From assembly GCF_032854445.1 (NCBI RefSeq), contig NC_088302.1, positions 8,427,338 to 8,491,337 of the forward strand: a stretch of DNA of 64,000 nt, given 5' to 3'. Both the position numbers and the translations under genes were made by a program. A model generated the notes under the pieces. That model did not search any database. It saw only the letters and a program-made list of their open reading frames with translations, and was not told where the DNA came from. The DNA is from Liolophura sinensis (lineage: Eukaryota > Mollusca > Polyplacophora > Chitonida > Chitonidae). Shown here piece by piece: positions 1 to 13,812 of this stretch (positions are counted from its first letter, which is position 1; every line of letters begins with the position of its first letter).

Positions 1-2954
1 CTTTCTTAGTTATTTTGTTGTTTTTTATATACAATTATAAAGTCGTTTCATTGCTTTGTGATAAGCAGAATAAGGCTCCCGTGTTTTATTCGGTGTTTCG
101 TTTTCTTTCTAGTGTGTTTTTCACGTTATTGTCCTTCTGATAGAACCCCGATACCTGACTATATTTCTAACTTTCACATAATCGTGAACAGAAATCTTCT
201 TTTTTGTGAATTATCAGCCTTAATCGATTTAAATTGATTTACGTCGTAAAGCGAAATCAAAATAGAGAAAAAGGTAAAGAAAGACGTCAATGTAGATCAT
301 CAACAAGTGGTGAATCGCTTGGGTGAAGAACTGTAGAGTGGAATCATCTTTAGTATGACAGAATCCATAACTAAATGGACGCGAAAATGCCTTTAAAAAA
401 TTCTGTCTAACAATCCGTCCATTATTTTAACAACTTTTGAAACATCCAGTGGGACAGAGTCTGGCACTTGCTCTCCCTTAGGAAAATTGGAGCAAAAGCG
501 CATTGGACTCGCATTGTTTTGTAGTAGTGTCCGTTTTAGGGCAGTTCATCTAACTCCGTATTACCGACTCATATTATCGGCTCGTCGTCGTTGCTCTGGG
601 TTTTACTCTCTGTGCTGCACACCTTTAATTATATTATCATGTAGACAGGGACTATATACTCCGTGACACGATGACGTCATGTAACAAGGGGGAAGTCATT
701 ATGTAATTCTTTAAGCGTGTATCAGAATGATGGCTAAAACGGCAATTGGATTGTGAATGTTTGCGGATGTATCCTCGTTCATGGATGATTCCCCGAATGT
801 CGGGTAAAACTGTGTTAGTGTCAAAATCAACACGCCACGTGGTTCAAAGCCTGAAAGACTGTTAGATGTTTACGGATAGTGAATAGAGATTTCCCCGCGG
901 GAGAAAATAACCTTCGCACAAACGATGCTACGTGTATAATATACAGCCTTTAGGGCCTGTTCACGTAAGTTTGACGTAACGTAATTAAAGGAAGTTTAGA
1001 CGGGTCGATATAGATACAGCCCCTAGAAGTCTGACCGCAGCTATAATGTGATCTCACAGTGATTTACTCGGTAAAGAAAAATATTAGCTTAGCCCAAATT
1101 GATATAAGGAGAGAAAGATCTGACAAAGGCGATAGACTGAGAGTAATCTTATTTTTCGCACCAGCATCAAAGAACGGTGTTCTACCACGCAGAGTTTCTA
1201 AATGTATGAAGCAGACAGCTTAATCGTCCGGCGTTTATTTATCCACGGACTATTGGCAGTTCACTGGTCGTACAGATACGTCATGGTGGTGAATGTTATA
1301 GCCGCAAACATCTGCAGTGTACCAGTACTACAGTGTCGAAGACTATCAGATAGATAGGACTTTTCAACATGTTCTTGAAAAAGCCGAGGTTCCGTTAATT
1401 CAATCAGGAAATGAAATATCTGCATTTCCTTCCCTAGTTACCTCTGACTTTTATGTCCAATGAAAAACATGAACACACAAAGATTTCCACTCGTCTTAAT
1501 AGAGTTGTAGCAGTTAAGAGAAAAAGAGACTGTTTAATGAGCTTCACAGCCTCAGAAGAGCCCATGTTCAATGAGGTATACTGTTTACCGTGATAGGATT
1601 CTGGACATGTGGTTTATAGTTTGTTTAAATACTTAGGTAATTGTTTTCTGTGGCTTAATTTCAGTGGAATCGGATATATTTAGTGGCGTATCGCTGGACG
1701 TATATTCGCTCCAAAACTCCACCGTTTTCAACAAATGCTCTATGTTAATGTGGCCATAAGAAGAACATAGAACTCCTGAAGGACTAATTACACCCGGTAA
1801 ACTGAAATTGGTTCGAGCCAAGTCTTAATAAAGAGAAAAATAAGGAAAGGGTGTGCGAGAATATTGGCCCCAAAGTGGGCCATAAATGAGATACACTTTG
1901 AACAGCTTGGGTAATGTTTGTCTCGGCACACCGGAAGTTGGCTTTGCAATGTGAAAACGTTTTGTTAGGATCATGAAACGACACTTGGCATTGTTAACCT
2001 TTCTCCACCTGTTAAAATCTGGCCATAGTTTTGTGTGTTTAACGCGTCTTTTTTCTGATTTACTTACCTGAACGCTTTCATTTTGTACAATATGGTATAT
2101 ACCTGTTTCATCTAGCCTAGGCGTTTCTTTACTGAGCAAACTGCCTCAGTTATGACAGCTTTTCAGTTTTAAGCACCAGTCTCTCGAAGCCATACTACTT
2201 TATTTTTGCGAAAGGTTCAATTCTGGGTTAAAATTAAAATCGCTCTTAAAGTGTGTTATATAGGGTGTCAAACCATTCACTGATCATTTGTAAACCATCA
2301 CACTGTCGTAGCAACTCTGGTTTTACTCTTCATCCTGTAGTCTTTTTGTACCTCTTTCCATCACCCCATAATCCATAATGATGGTGACGAGCACTAAAGA
2401 ATACAGACGGTTTCCTTTGATTATGACACATTTTAAAAACTTGATTAATAAAATAATCTTTTCTAAAGCCGTACAAACTCATATTTTCCGTTAGAAACCT
2501 ATAGATAAATTACTATGGGTGCGCCTGTCTGGGGGTATTTAGTTAATTTATGTATTCATTTGATTGTTATTTTACGTTATGCTCAAAAAATCTTTACTGA
2601 TGCGATGGCGATTTCGTGGATGAGAAACCCGAGGGAATTTACGGAAACGAAGTTGTGATTTATCGTCCACTAATGTCATTGTTCTGTGTAGAAAAATGAG
2701 TGTTTCCTCGCCAGACGAAACAACAACCAGCCCACTCATCGTGCACACGGTTAAATAGGAAAATGGCAACAGTGTGATATCATGGCGGCCTGTGTGAAGG
2801 TTACCGCATCAAATAATTATCTGGCAAAAAGTAACCAGTTAACGTTGTAGTCGTTATAGATGGTACGTTTATACGCGTACGACAGAATTAGCAGGGGAGG
2901 GGCGTAAGACGGTCACTTGGTTGTACTAAAAATGCCCTGAATGCATAAGTGAAG
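1..2954. other. Gene-free stretch, no recognised feature
   Basis: No reading frame here exceeds about 105 codons. None has recognisable protein similarity or convincing splice borders. The DNA is AT-rich and mostly unique-looking. I see no RNA gene or tandem array. Confidence 0.6.
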
Positions 2955-3040
2955 GTTATTTATTTGACGTGTTTTACGATGTACTCAAGAATATTTCACT
3001 TATACGACGGTGGCCAGTGTTATGGTGGGAGGAAACAGGG
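2955..3040 (-). repeat. SINE family A, 3' fragment
   Basis: Read on the minus strand, this holds the diagnostic SINE-A tail: CCACCATAA-like, then a GTCGTATAAGTGAAATATTC-like block, then a TACxxCGTAAAACA-like block and an A/T-rich end. The tRNA-related head is absent. The copy is diverged and therefore old. Confidence 0.75.
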
Positions 3041-3515
3041 CATAAATAAAGACAGTATCCATAGAACACACACATATACTGGATAGTTAAGACCGGACAC
3101 TGTCTAGGGTTTATACGGTTAGACCGTTATATTTTTTTCATTTTCATCATTTTCCCGACTACATGGATAGACCACAAAGTAGTCTGACACAACAGATGTG
3201 TACCGGTAGGGACAAGTTTGTATACCATTTTCTTAATACAAAATGTATATATGATATATTGAACAAAACGATGAGAAGCGATGAAGGCGTTCCCGTTGCA
3301 TCCCGTTTCTAGTAATGAAGCCGACTTGGTTACTTCATGAATTTTAGTTCTCTCCCTGAAGACAATGTGAGCCAGGGGTACGGTTAAGGGCATTGGGAGG
3401 TGGACGTTAGGATGGAGGGGAGGAGTGTGATCTGATTGTGCTGGAAGCATAAGATCGGCTTACTCTGGATAATTTGATTTCCCCCTGAGTACAATAGGTT
3501 TTGGTCATGTGCGTC

Positions 3516-3518
<3 letters not shown>

Positions 3519-3599
<81 letters not shown>
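3519..3599. repeat. (AT)n microsatellite
   Basis: An uninterrupted run of about 40 AT dinucleotides. It produces spurious open frames encoding alternating Ile-Tyr on both strands. A short CT-rich run lies 170 bp further on (about 3768-3785). Confidence 0.98.
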
Positions 3600-3600
<1 letters not shown>

Positions 3601-5380
3601 TTCGGTGCCATTTGTTGGCCTACTCTATCAAAAAAGTTGACTTAGCTGGGGTTAAGTCAGGCCTCTCTATTAGACCCCTGCGGCATACACGGAAGTACCT
3701 CAATTAGGTCATCCATAATGCCTGCTGTATTCAGAAGAGCGCATGGTGTAATTGTACAACAGGAAATCACTCTCTCTCTCTCGCTCCGCCTCCTTCGCAC
3801 CCCTTTCCCACCGTACCACACAAGCCGCGAGCGTGATATCGCCAAACAAGCCAAGCAAACGCCTATTACCTACTTTCCAACTCACCGTGTAAGGCCTCTG
3901 GCATATTCCAATGTGTGGCATGGAATCCAATTTGTGTCATGACTACTTTGTTCTATATGCAAATCACCACAGGCGCGGTGATCTATATTTTCCGCATTGA
4001 TGGGAGGGTAACCGCGTTCTCCGGACATCGGTTGTCTTTTATCTGTCATCCGGGGTGAGTCGTATAGCTTGAGGGGTTAAAGACACTCGTCTGATGTGCC
4101 ATAGATATAAGATTTGGAGAGTAAAACCACAGACGACCGTGTGAAAGTTTGTAAATGGTCACCTGTAATTCTTGAAATTCGCCTTGATTTCTAGGTTTTT
4201 AATGTTGACATAGACATATACGCTCTTTATAGCAACATAGCTTAAGCAGAAGGAGAAAAATGCGTGGATGTTAATGCCAATTTATTAGACTTCATTGATC
4301 TTGAATTTCTTAAATTGCTTCTTTTATCGAGAATGCTTGAACACCGACAAATTGTTTGAAAAGCTGTTGTTTTTTTTTCAAACGTTTTTCTCCATGTATA
4401 TCATACTAAACAGAGCTGGATTGTTAGAGTGGGAAATGCAAATCTGCACCAAACCTATAGACATAATGAAGTATTTATTTATTCTCACCAAATTTAACGC
4501 TTATCCCAAGAGTGTTTTACTATACACAATAGCGTCAAGATATAATGACAGAGGAAAACTAGAGAATCCCCACGCCACAGGCACCTGTCAAATGCTTTAT
4601 GAAATGCCACAGAGAAACATAAGGTTGGGTCCGAACCCACGATCATATAATTTGGTAAATGGGCGAGTTTGCCGGTAGAACTCATTGAACGACGCAGCCG
4701 GCGTATGCCGCTATATGTAATATTCTCACCCAGACCACACACAATCGAACATTGTATATGCACACTGACACATTTCCGAAGTAGGAAACCCTCGACTGTT
4801 TTTTTTTCCCGAACTAAGCAAACAAGCCTGAAATTTTATTTGCTTACATTTTCCCAGCCTGACATTTTCAGTCGATACATTTAACCCGCTCGACTTTCTG
4901 TCACCAGTTTCTTACCTGTAGCAGGTGACCAAATCGCTTGACTTAGGTAATTTCGAACTGTGAAACCCAACTAGTGTTGAAAATTGTTGGTTTGGATGGC
5001 ATTTGTTTCTTGAACAGCTAGATTGCTCTTTTTTTCGTGTGGATTATATGCTATGAGATATTCCGTCAACTCCAGTAGTCATACATGTATGTCCAAAATC
5101 CCCGTATTCAGGCTGCCACAGTATGTAATTTGGAACAAATCTCCAGGATGAATGAATGAGCGATTAGGGCTTAACGTGTCAGTATTTCAGCCCTGCTGTG
5201 TCGGCAAACCTCCCCCGGGCATAACAAACTTATATTGCTTAAACTTTCCTACCTAGTGCCTAATATTTAGTGCCTTATGATTAACGCTGAATGACTCATG
5301 TTTAATGCGTGTTAGCCAATGCTTAGTATTTAGTGCTGCATGCCTGGCACATAATGCCGAATTCTTTATATGTCTTAACC
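3600..5380. other. Gene-free stretch
   Basis: No supported gene. A frame of 127 codons at 4295-4678 has no family features and no plausible splice or start context. A tRNA T-arm-like sequence near 4625-4640 (minus) may be a decayed SINE head. Confidence 0.5.
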
Positions 5381-5520
5381 TGCTGGTTTCCTCTCAGGTC
5401 GTATGTTGGAAGGTCTGACAGCAACCTACGGATGGTCATGTACGGTTTCATCGAATAATAATGCTGGCCGCCGTCGTATAACTGCAATAGTCTGGAGAAC
5501 GGTGTAAATAAATAAATAAA
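5381..5520 (+). repeat. SINE family A, 3' half, degenerate
   Basis: Shows the SINE-A middle and tail in order: TGCTGGTTTCCTCTC, GGAAGGTCTGACAGCAACCT, AATGCTGGCCGCCGTCGTAT, then an (AATA)n end. The tRNA-derived head is missing, so this is a 5'-truncated or heavily decayed copy. Confidence 0.85.
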
Positions 5521-5969
5521 AATATAATACGTCTTGATTAATGATATAATTAATGACTTTTGATACTTACTGCTTCATACGTCAAACTTGATGCGTAAGG
5601 CACTCAGTGTACTGTATAAGTTCATATCACACATTCAGAGAGATGATTGTAGGTGAAAAGTTTTGGTTAACTTGAGAGTATACTGAAAAAAATAATAATA
5701 TTAAGGGCTTCGTTGTTATGGATTGGATTCGCGTGATGTGAAAACTACACCGCGTAACAGCTGCATCCGTGTTTATTGAATCTCTTCAACGATAACCGAT
5801 TATCATTTAATGTAGAATCATGATGAGATGCTAATCTCCCTTAGCTGACATTATTGTCCAGAGGATGTAAATATTCTCCAACATCAGATAAAATGTTCTG
5901 CTTATATGTCCTCAGGCCAAGGTTATATGATAGGCCGGGCGTACATCACTTACGCGATGTGTTCCGGTT

Positions 5970-6095
5970 GACAGGTATTGTACACGATTCTATCACGACT
6001 TAACTACGATCGTATCAATTCATAACTGCGATTGTAACACGACAAAACTGCGATTGTTCCACGGCTACATACTATTATACGACTGCATCCACCAC
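5970..6095. repeat. Short degenerate tandem repeat, about 22 bp
   Basis: About four imperfect copies of a roughly 22-bp motif built around ACTGCGATTGT / CACGAC. Weak and poorly bounded. Confidence 0.35.
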
Positions 6096-9000
6096 AACTG
6101 TGTCGTCATATATCAAACTTGGATGGACAGTCTAATGCCTCTTTGTCAAAAAGCATGTGTCCTTTCCTCTCTTCATGTTTTGGAGACTGTAGGTTACATG
6201 TAGCGTTTAACCCTTTGCATTGGTGGGCTGACTGAAACCTTCGCCCTTTCGTTGCTAGGCTAATCGAAATCTTCATATTTAGTTGCTAACCGTCGACATC
6301 TGCAACTATATTTATGCTACAAATAACAAGTATCAAAATGTTTAAGAAGAATTATGACCGTATTGTAAAATGGGCGCCAGATTATTATCTTCTCTGTTAC
6401 CATATATACCACGGGATATGTCAATAGTTTGTTACCTCTGAGGACTGAATCTTGACTGGAACTCCGTTTAATTTCTTTTGAAAAAAAATATTTTGTTACG
6501 TATACATGGACGCCAGTACAAATATAAATTGTTATGAACACATGTCTACTACGAAAGGGTTTATTCGTTGGTTATGTGCAATGATTGTCAAGGACTCGCC
6601 TCACGAAGCGCGTCACAAATGTCTGTGAATTATGCTTGAACTTCATTAACACCGTGACCTCGTGGACAGACGCAAAGCTCCCCATTCTGTCCTCTTAAAC
6701 AATGCGAGATGCTTCTTGAAATGGGACACCACGTGATAACGTTTCGGACGCCTGGCGCCTGGCTATGTAACATTGCAGGGATTCTCAGACGTCCATCTGA
6801 GTTAGTATTGCAGATGAGTTGGACGTGTGTGTGATGGAGAATTGTGTATTACCCAAGGGAAAGGGCCGTCTCGTCAGTAAATGTCCATACCGTGGTTACA
6901 GCTGTTGACTCGCTGACTACTGTTCCAACAATAGACATGTGGTTTATGACATGCGGAACAAATCCGTAGTCTCAATGCATTGTAAATCATATTATTTATT
7001 AGCGTTGGGTTAAACAAGGTGAGAATTCTGTTCAGCAAATACAATAATTATTCAGTTCCGCCGTGTGGTACTGATTTTCTTCATTGTCACTTTTAGGCTT
7101 GATTCTTCCTTACGACCAGGAAAAACAATCAAATTCACTTCAGGTGTTGAATGTGAAAATAATCACACTCTTCAGTGTAATTCAAGCACCTTTTTGTGCC
7201 TGCTGGTTTTATTTATGCCCACAATCCTAAATAAACATGACAGACAATTTCCATATAAACGAAAGCAAAATGCATTCAAATGACAAGTGAAGAAAGCAGA
7301 TGATAAAAATAAGGTTCATGTCTTTGGCATTTTATCGAAGGACTTTTTTTAACGTTCTTGCGATATAATTTCTAATGTTAATGTAATATTTGAAATCAAC
7401 GGGTAATATTCAGGATGATGAATGAATGTGAACAGCGAATTGAAAAAAAAACAACATATGAATTAAACTCAGTTCAGAAAAGGTTTTACGCAGAAAATCA
7501 AGCAATGTTCCACACGGGGCCTCCTTCATGGCCTATGCTGCTTGGATGAGTGACAATTGTGTGGTGGCTTTGAACGCGACACATCGGTCAGTAATTGAAG
7601 ATTTGTTAATGGAGGATATCGGTGTTTCACCAGTGTAGTGCGTCCATTTTCAGCTTAACTCGCCGCTTGCTGTTCTATCAGGACTCTCATGTGGGATGCT
7701 AATCGGCTGATGAGAAGCTTTATCTAATGTTAACATGGGAACATTGCGCTTGCTGTTACATGGTTATTAGGACAAGGGATCATGTTGATGCTAAGTTTAC
7801 AGATTGTCAAGAAAACAGGGAACGCAGTACTTTCGAGGCAAGCGACATTTTTAACAATATCCAACATTTTTGCTGGAGATCTAAGCGTTCAATGGCCGAG
7901 ATGCTGTTGACCAAGTGACATCCAATCGATGAGTACCTTGGGGAGACTTGTACTCTTAATTATGTATAAGGCGGATGGAGATTTGCAGTGATTTTAAATA
8001 AATCTCACTTCGCGCAAATATAACACACAGATAATGAAGCCAGTGAGAGAGAGCTTAGACATCTATCAGTGGCAGATTCAGTGGCCAACTGTGACAGATG
8101 CACATGAAATTCTCATGAAATCCAATCATGTTTACATAAGTCATAACTATCGCTGAAGCAGAAAATGATTCACCTTTGTTACCTGACCTAAGTGTGAAGA
8201 CTTCGGCATCACACATGAAAATTAACTCATGTTTTTCTTTTGCATTGTTGATATTTTGACCCAAATATGTAATGAGCAATCCTGATGAAGTAATTAACCT
8301 GCACCTCTGATTCTTGTGAGTGAGGTTTTCTTCGCTAATGAATATGATCAAGTAAGCTTAATCTTTGAAGATCAGATAATAGATAAAGGTAAACGAAAAA
8401 ACGTCCCAGTTTTATTTTATGCCTGGGAGGCCAAATGTCATTGATTTGAGCAAATTTGACACTTTAAAAAGAACAGTGAAAATGTTAAACGAACAAGTTA
8501 CAAGGAATAAAATCGTCATGGAATTAAAAAAAAATAAAAAAAAAATAAATGGCTTACATTTAAAGAATTCGTCGTAATTGCCTTTAACTTTTTTTGTTTA
8601 TTTATAATTTTATTTATATCTGTAAAAAAAACCAACTGCCATTATTTCTGCATCTCAGGATTTGGCAAATACTACCAACAACAGGCGCTTTGGAAAAAGA
8701 AATTAATTCCATACTATAGGAATAGGAATCTATTATTAGAAACCTCCACTGAAGTACCTAAACTGACTGAAAGATAAATATTTCTTAAAAATGGTGGTTT
8801 AACCTGCTGTCCTTTTTTAATATAATATACCACTGTTGAAAGGAATAGTTGTTGGAATGTTCTGACTAAGATCGCGATCTGAATGATTTACCAAACATGT
8901 GGCTTTAGAACCCCGTTGATTAAAAGGCCCACATTATTTCTAGGTACAAAAACGCTAAAGTAAAATCGTATTAAAACATCTGATTCTACGGTTTTCCATA

Positions 9001-9762
9001 GTGACATCGCCTCAATATTTTTGGCTTGAAATAGTTCATTCGGCGAAGGCATTCATAGAGGTCTTTCCGATATACAGAACTATTTTCAGTTATGAAATCT
9101 GTATAGACTTGCAAAACCTTGATGTGATGTCATTGGTTCTATTTGGTCAGAAAAGGTCATCGTAGAATCCAAAGTTTTAAATGCATTTTACCTGGTTGAT
9201 AACATTTCAAAACAGTATACTATTCTAATATACTTCATTTTTTATTAGTGTTTTCTTTGCCTATTATGAAAACCGTTCGCCCCGTTACGTCCTAATTAAG
9301 AAGCTGTGGGCAGTATGTCAATAAGCTATGACTTAAGCATATTGTTTATTATGATCGTAAGTTATGATAGCGAATGCTTGCCTACTTTCACCATTTAGTT
9401 ACTATACCAGCCATATTGAAACAAATCATGATTTCCGTTGATTTTCATGTCGAGTTCTCTGATATTACAATCCAAGCGTCAAATGGACCCTCGTCTACCG
9501 CATATCTTACATGGAAAGGGCGTTAAACATTGGTAACCTCTACAGCCATTTGCAGGCACAAACCTTGAATTCTATGAATCAAATAATAAAATGTTTTTAA
9601 ACAATATTTAAAAGAGGATCAATCATCAGCTTTTAATGTTATCTTTATTCCAGTGACAAAATCTAAATAAGTCTTCAACTTCGAGTGAGGGTAATATCAC
9701 TATTTTCTTTATAAAGATATGTATTTCAGTTGTGCTTCACTTTCAACTCTTCATATAATGAC
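6096..9762. other. Gene-free stretch
   Basis: No open frame with recognisable protein character. AT-rich with several A-runs near 8520-8560 and 8615. Nothing more can be supported. Confidence 0.55.
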
Positions 9763-12700
9763 AATATGTATGTGCAAATAATGATGCTTGTAAATACACT
9801 AACCTTAGGTGTAGCGGGCACCATGAATGTATTTGGGCAAGTAACGATGCTTATAAATACCACAACTTGGGGTGTAGCGGGCATCATGCATGTATATGGG
9901 CAAGTATTGATGCTTACAAATACCACAACTTGTGGTGTAGCGGGCATCATGCATGTATATGGGCAAGTATTGATGCTTACAAATACCACAACTTGTGGTG
10001 TAGCGGGCATCATGCATGTATATGGGCAAGTATTGATGCTTATAAATACCACAACTTGTGATGTAGCGGGCATCATGCATGTATATGGGCAAGTATTGAT
10101 GCTTATAAATACCACAACTTGTCGTGTAGCGGACATCATGCGTGTATATGGGCAAGTATTGATGCTTATAAATACCACAACTTGTGGTGTAGCGGGCATC
10201 ATGCATGTATATGGGCAAGTATTGATGCTTATAAATACCACAACTTGGGGTGTAGCGGGCATCATGCATGTATATGGGCAAGTATTGATGCTTATAAATA
10301 CCACAACTTGGGGTGTAGCGGGCATCATGCATGTATATGGGCAAGTATTCATGCTTATAGATACCACAACTTGGGGTGTAGCGGGCATCATGCATGTATA
10401 TGGGCAAGTATTGATGCTTATAAATACCACAACTTGGGGTGTAGCGGGCATCATGCATGTATATGGGCAAGTATTAATGCTTATAAATACCACAACTTGT
10501 GGTGTAGCGGGCATCATGCATGTATATGGGCAAGTATTGATGCTTACAAATACCACAACTTGTCGTGTAGCGGACATCATGCGTGTATATGGGCAAGTAT
10601 TGATGCTTATAAATACCACAACTTGTGGTGTAGCGGGCATCATGCATGTATATGGGCAAGTATTGATGCTTATAAATACCACAACTTGGGGTGTAGCGGG
10701 CATCATGCATGTATATGGGCAAGTATTGATGCTTATAAATACCACAACTTGTGTTGTAGCGGGCATCATGCATGTATATGGGCAAGTATTGATGCTTATA
10801 AATACCACAACTTGGGGTGTAGCGGGCATCATGCATGTATATGGGCAAGTATTGATGCTTATAAATACCACAACTTGTGGTGTAGCGGGCATCATGCATG
10901 TATATGGGCAAGTATTGATGCTTATAAATACCACAACTTGTGTTGTAGCGGGCATCATGCATGTATATGGGCAAGTATTGATGCTTATAAATACCACAAC
11001 TTGTGTTGTAGCGGGCATCATGCATGTATATGGGCAAGTATTGATGCTTATAAATACCACAACTTGGGGTGTAGCGGGCATCATGCATGTATATGGGCAA
11101 GTATTGATGCTTATAAATACCACAACTTGTGGTGTAGCGGGCATCATGCATGTATATGGGCAAGTATTGATACTTATAAATACCACAACTTGGGGTGTAG
11201 CGGGCATCATGCATGTATATGGGCAAGTATTGATACTTATAAATACCATAACTTGGGGTGTAGCGGGCATCATGCATGTATATGGGCAAGTATTGATGCT
11301 TATAAATACCACAACTTGGGGTGTAGCGGGCATCATGCATGTATATGGGCAAGTATTGGTACTTATAAATACCATAACTTGGGGTGTAGCGGGCATCATG
11401 CATGTATATGGGCACGTATTGATGCTTATAAATACCACAACTTGTGGTGTAGCGGGCATCATGCATGTATATGGGCAAGTATTGATGCTTATAAATACCA
11501 CAACTTGTGGTGTAGCGGGCATCATGCATGTATATGGGCAAGTATTGATACTTATAAATACCATAACCTTGGGTGTAGCGGGCATCATGCATGTATATGG
11601 GCAAGTATTGATGCTTATAAATACCACAACTTTTGGTGTAGCGGGCATCATGCATGTATATGGGCAAGTATTGATGCTTATAAATACCACAACTTGGGGT
11701 GTAGCGGGCATCATGCATGTATATGGGCAAGTATTGATGCTTATAAATACCACAACTTGTGTTGTAGCGGGCATCATGCATGTATATGGGCACGTATTGA
11801 TGCTTATAAATACCACAACTTGTGGTGTAGCGGGCATCATGCATGTATATGGGCAAGTATTGATGCTTATAAATACCACAACTTGTGGTGTAGCGGGCAT
11901 CATGCATGTATATGGGCAAGTATTGATACTTATAAACACCATAACTTGGGGTGTAGCGGGCATCATGCATGTATATGGGCAAGTATTGATACTTATAAAT
12001 ACCACAACTTGTGGTGTAGCGGGCATCATGCATGTATATGGGCAAGTATTGATGCTTATAAATACCACAACTTGTGGTGTAGCGGGCATCATGCATGTAT
12101 ATGGGCAAGTATTGATGCTTATAAATACCACAACTTGTGGTGTAGCGGGCATCATGCATGTATATGGGCAAGTATTGATACTTATAAATACCACAACTTG
12201 GGGTGTAGCGGGCATCATGCATGTATATGGGCAAGTATTGATGCTTATAAATACCACAACTTGGGGTGTAGCGGGCATCATGCATGTATATGGGCAAGTA
12301 TTGATGCTTATAAATACCACAACTTGGGGTGTAGCGGGCATCATGCATGTATATGGGCAAGTATTGATGCTTATAAATACCACAACTTGTGGTGTAGCGG
12401 GCATCATGCATGTATATGGGCAAGTATTGATACTTATAAATACCACAACTTGGGGTGTAGCGGGCATCATGCATGTATATGGGCAAGTATTGATGCTTAT
12501 AAATACCACAACTTGGGGTGTAGCGGGCATCATGCATGTATATGGGCAAGTATTGATGCTTATAAATACCACAACTTGGGGTGTAGCGGGCATCATGCAT
12601 GTATATGGGCAAGTATTGATGCTTATAAATACCACAACTTGGGGTGTAGCGGGCATCATGCATGTATATGGGCAAGTATTGGTACTTATAAATACCATAA

Positions 12701-13812
12701 CTTGGGGTGTAGCGGGCATCATGCATGTATATGGGCACGTATTGATGCTTATAAATACCACAACTTGTGGTGTAGCGGGCATCATGCATGTATATGGGCA
12801 AGTATTGATACTTATAAATACCACAACTTGTGGTGTAGCGGGCATCATGCATGTATATGGGCAACTATTGATACTTATAAATACCATAACCTTGGGTGTA
12901 GCGGGCATCATGCATGTATATGGGCAAGTATTGATGCTTATAAATACCACAACTTTTGGTGTAGCGGGCATCATGCATGTATATGGGCACGTATTGATGC
13001 TTATAAATACCACAACTTGTGGTGTAGCGGGCATCATGCATGTATATGGGCAAGTATTGATGCTTATAAATACCACAACTTGTGGTGTAGCGGGCATCAT
13101 GCATGTATATGGGCAAGTATTGATACTTATAAATACCATAACTTGGGGTGTAGCGGGCATCATGCATGTATATGGGCAAGTATTGATACTTATAAATACC
13201 ACAACTTGTGGTGTAGCGGGCATCATGCATGTATATGGGCAAGTATTGATGCTTATAAATACCACAACTTGTGGTGTAGCGGGCATCATGCATGTATATG
13301 GGCAAGTATTGATGCTTATAAATACCACAACTTGTGGTGTAGCGGGCATCATGCATGTATATGGGCAAGTATTGATACTTATAAATACCACAACTTGGGG
13401 TGTAGCGGGCATCATGCATGTATATGGGCAAGTATTGATGCTTATAAATACCACAACTTGGGGTGTAGCGGGCATCATGCATGTATATGGGCAAGTATTG
13501 ATACTTATAAATACCACAACTTGGGGTGTAGCGGGCATCATGCATGTATATGGGCAACTATTGATACTTATAAATACCATAACCTTGGGTGTAGCGGGCA
13601 TCATGCATGTATATGGGCAAGTATTGATGCTTATAAATACCACAACTTGGGGTGTAGCGGGCATCATGCATGTATATGGGCAAGTATTGATACTTATAAA
13701 TACCATAACCTTGGGTGTAGCGGACAACGTGCGTGTATATACGCCAGTACTAATACTTATAAATACCATAGCCTTGGGGTGTAGCGGGCAACATGCTTGT
13801 ATATGCAAATAT
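9763..13812. repeat. 63-bp satellite array, about 64 units
   Basis: A continuous head-to-tail array of a 63-bp unit. The first and last one or two units are diverged, as expected at array edges; the internal ones differ at a handful of positions. Using GGGCAAGTAT as unit position 1, each unit holds TATAAATA (positions 18-25), TGATGC (11-16) paired with GCATCA (47-52), the palindrome CATGCATG (51-58) and, in one variant class, ACCACAA-C-TTGTGGT (25-39). Because 63 is divisible by 3 and the unit lacks stops in several frames, open frames of more than 1200 codons run on both strands. The between-unit changes (ATG/ATA, ACA/ATA, TGT/TGG/TTT, CAA/CAC in the longest + frame) alter amino acids and show no codon-position bias, so I read it as non-coding satellite DNA. 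Confidence 0.95.

Noticed and set aside
3384-3707. Open frames with Ile-Tyr runs on both strands
   Set aside because: Produced by the (AT)n microsatellite.
4615-4700. Possible tRNA gene (T-arm-like GGGTCCGAACCCAC on minus)
   Set aside because: No complete cloverleaf could be folded by eye; more likely a decayed SINE head. Similar isolated T-loop-like motifs near 23070 and 39030 rejected for the same reason.
9763-13812. CRISPR-like array
   Set aside because: Units are contiguous near-identical repeats without unique spacers, in a eukaryotic context with no cas genes.
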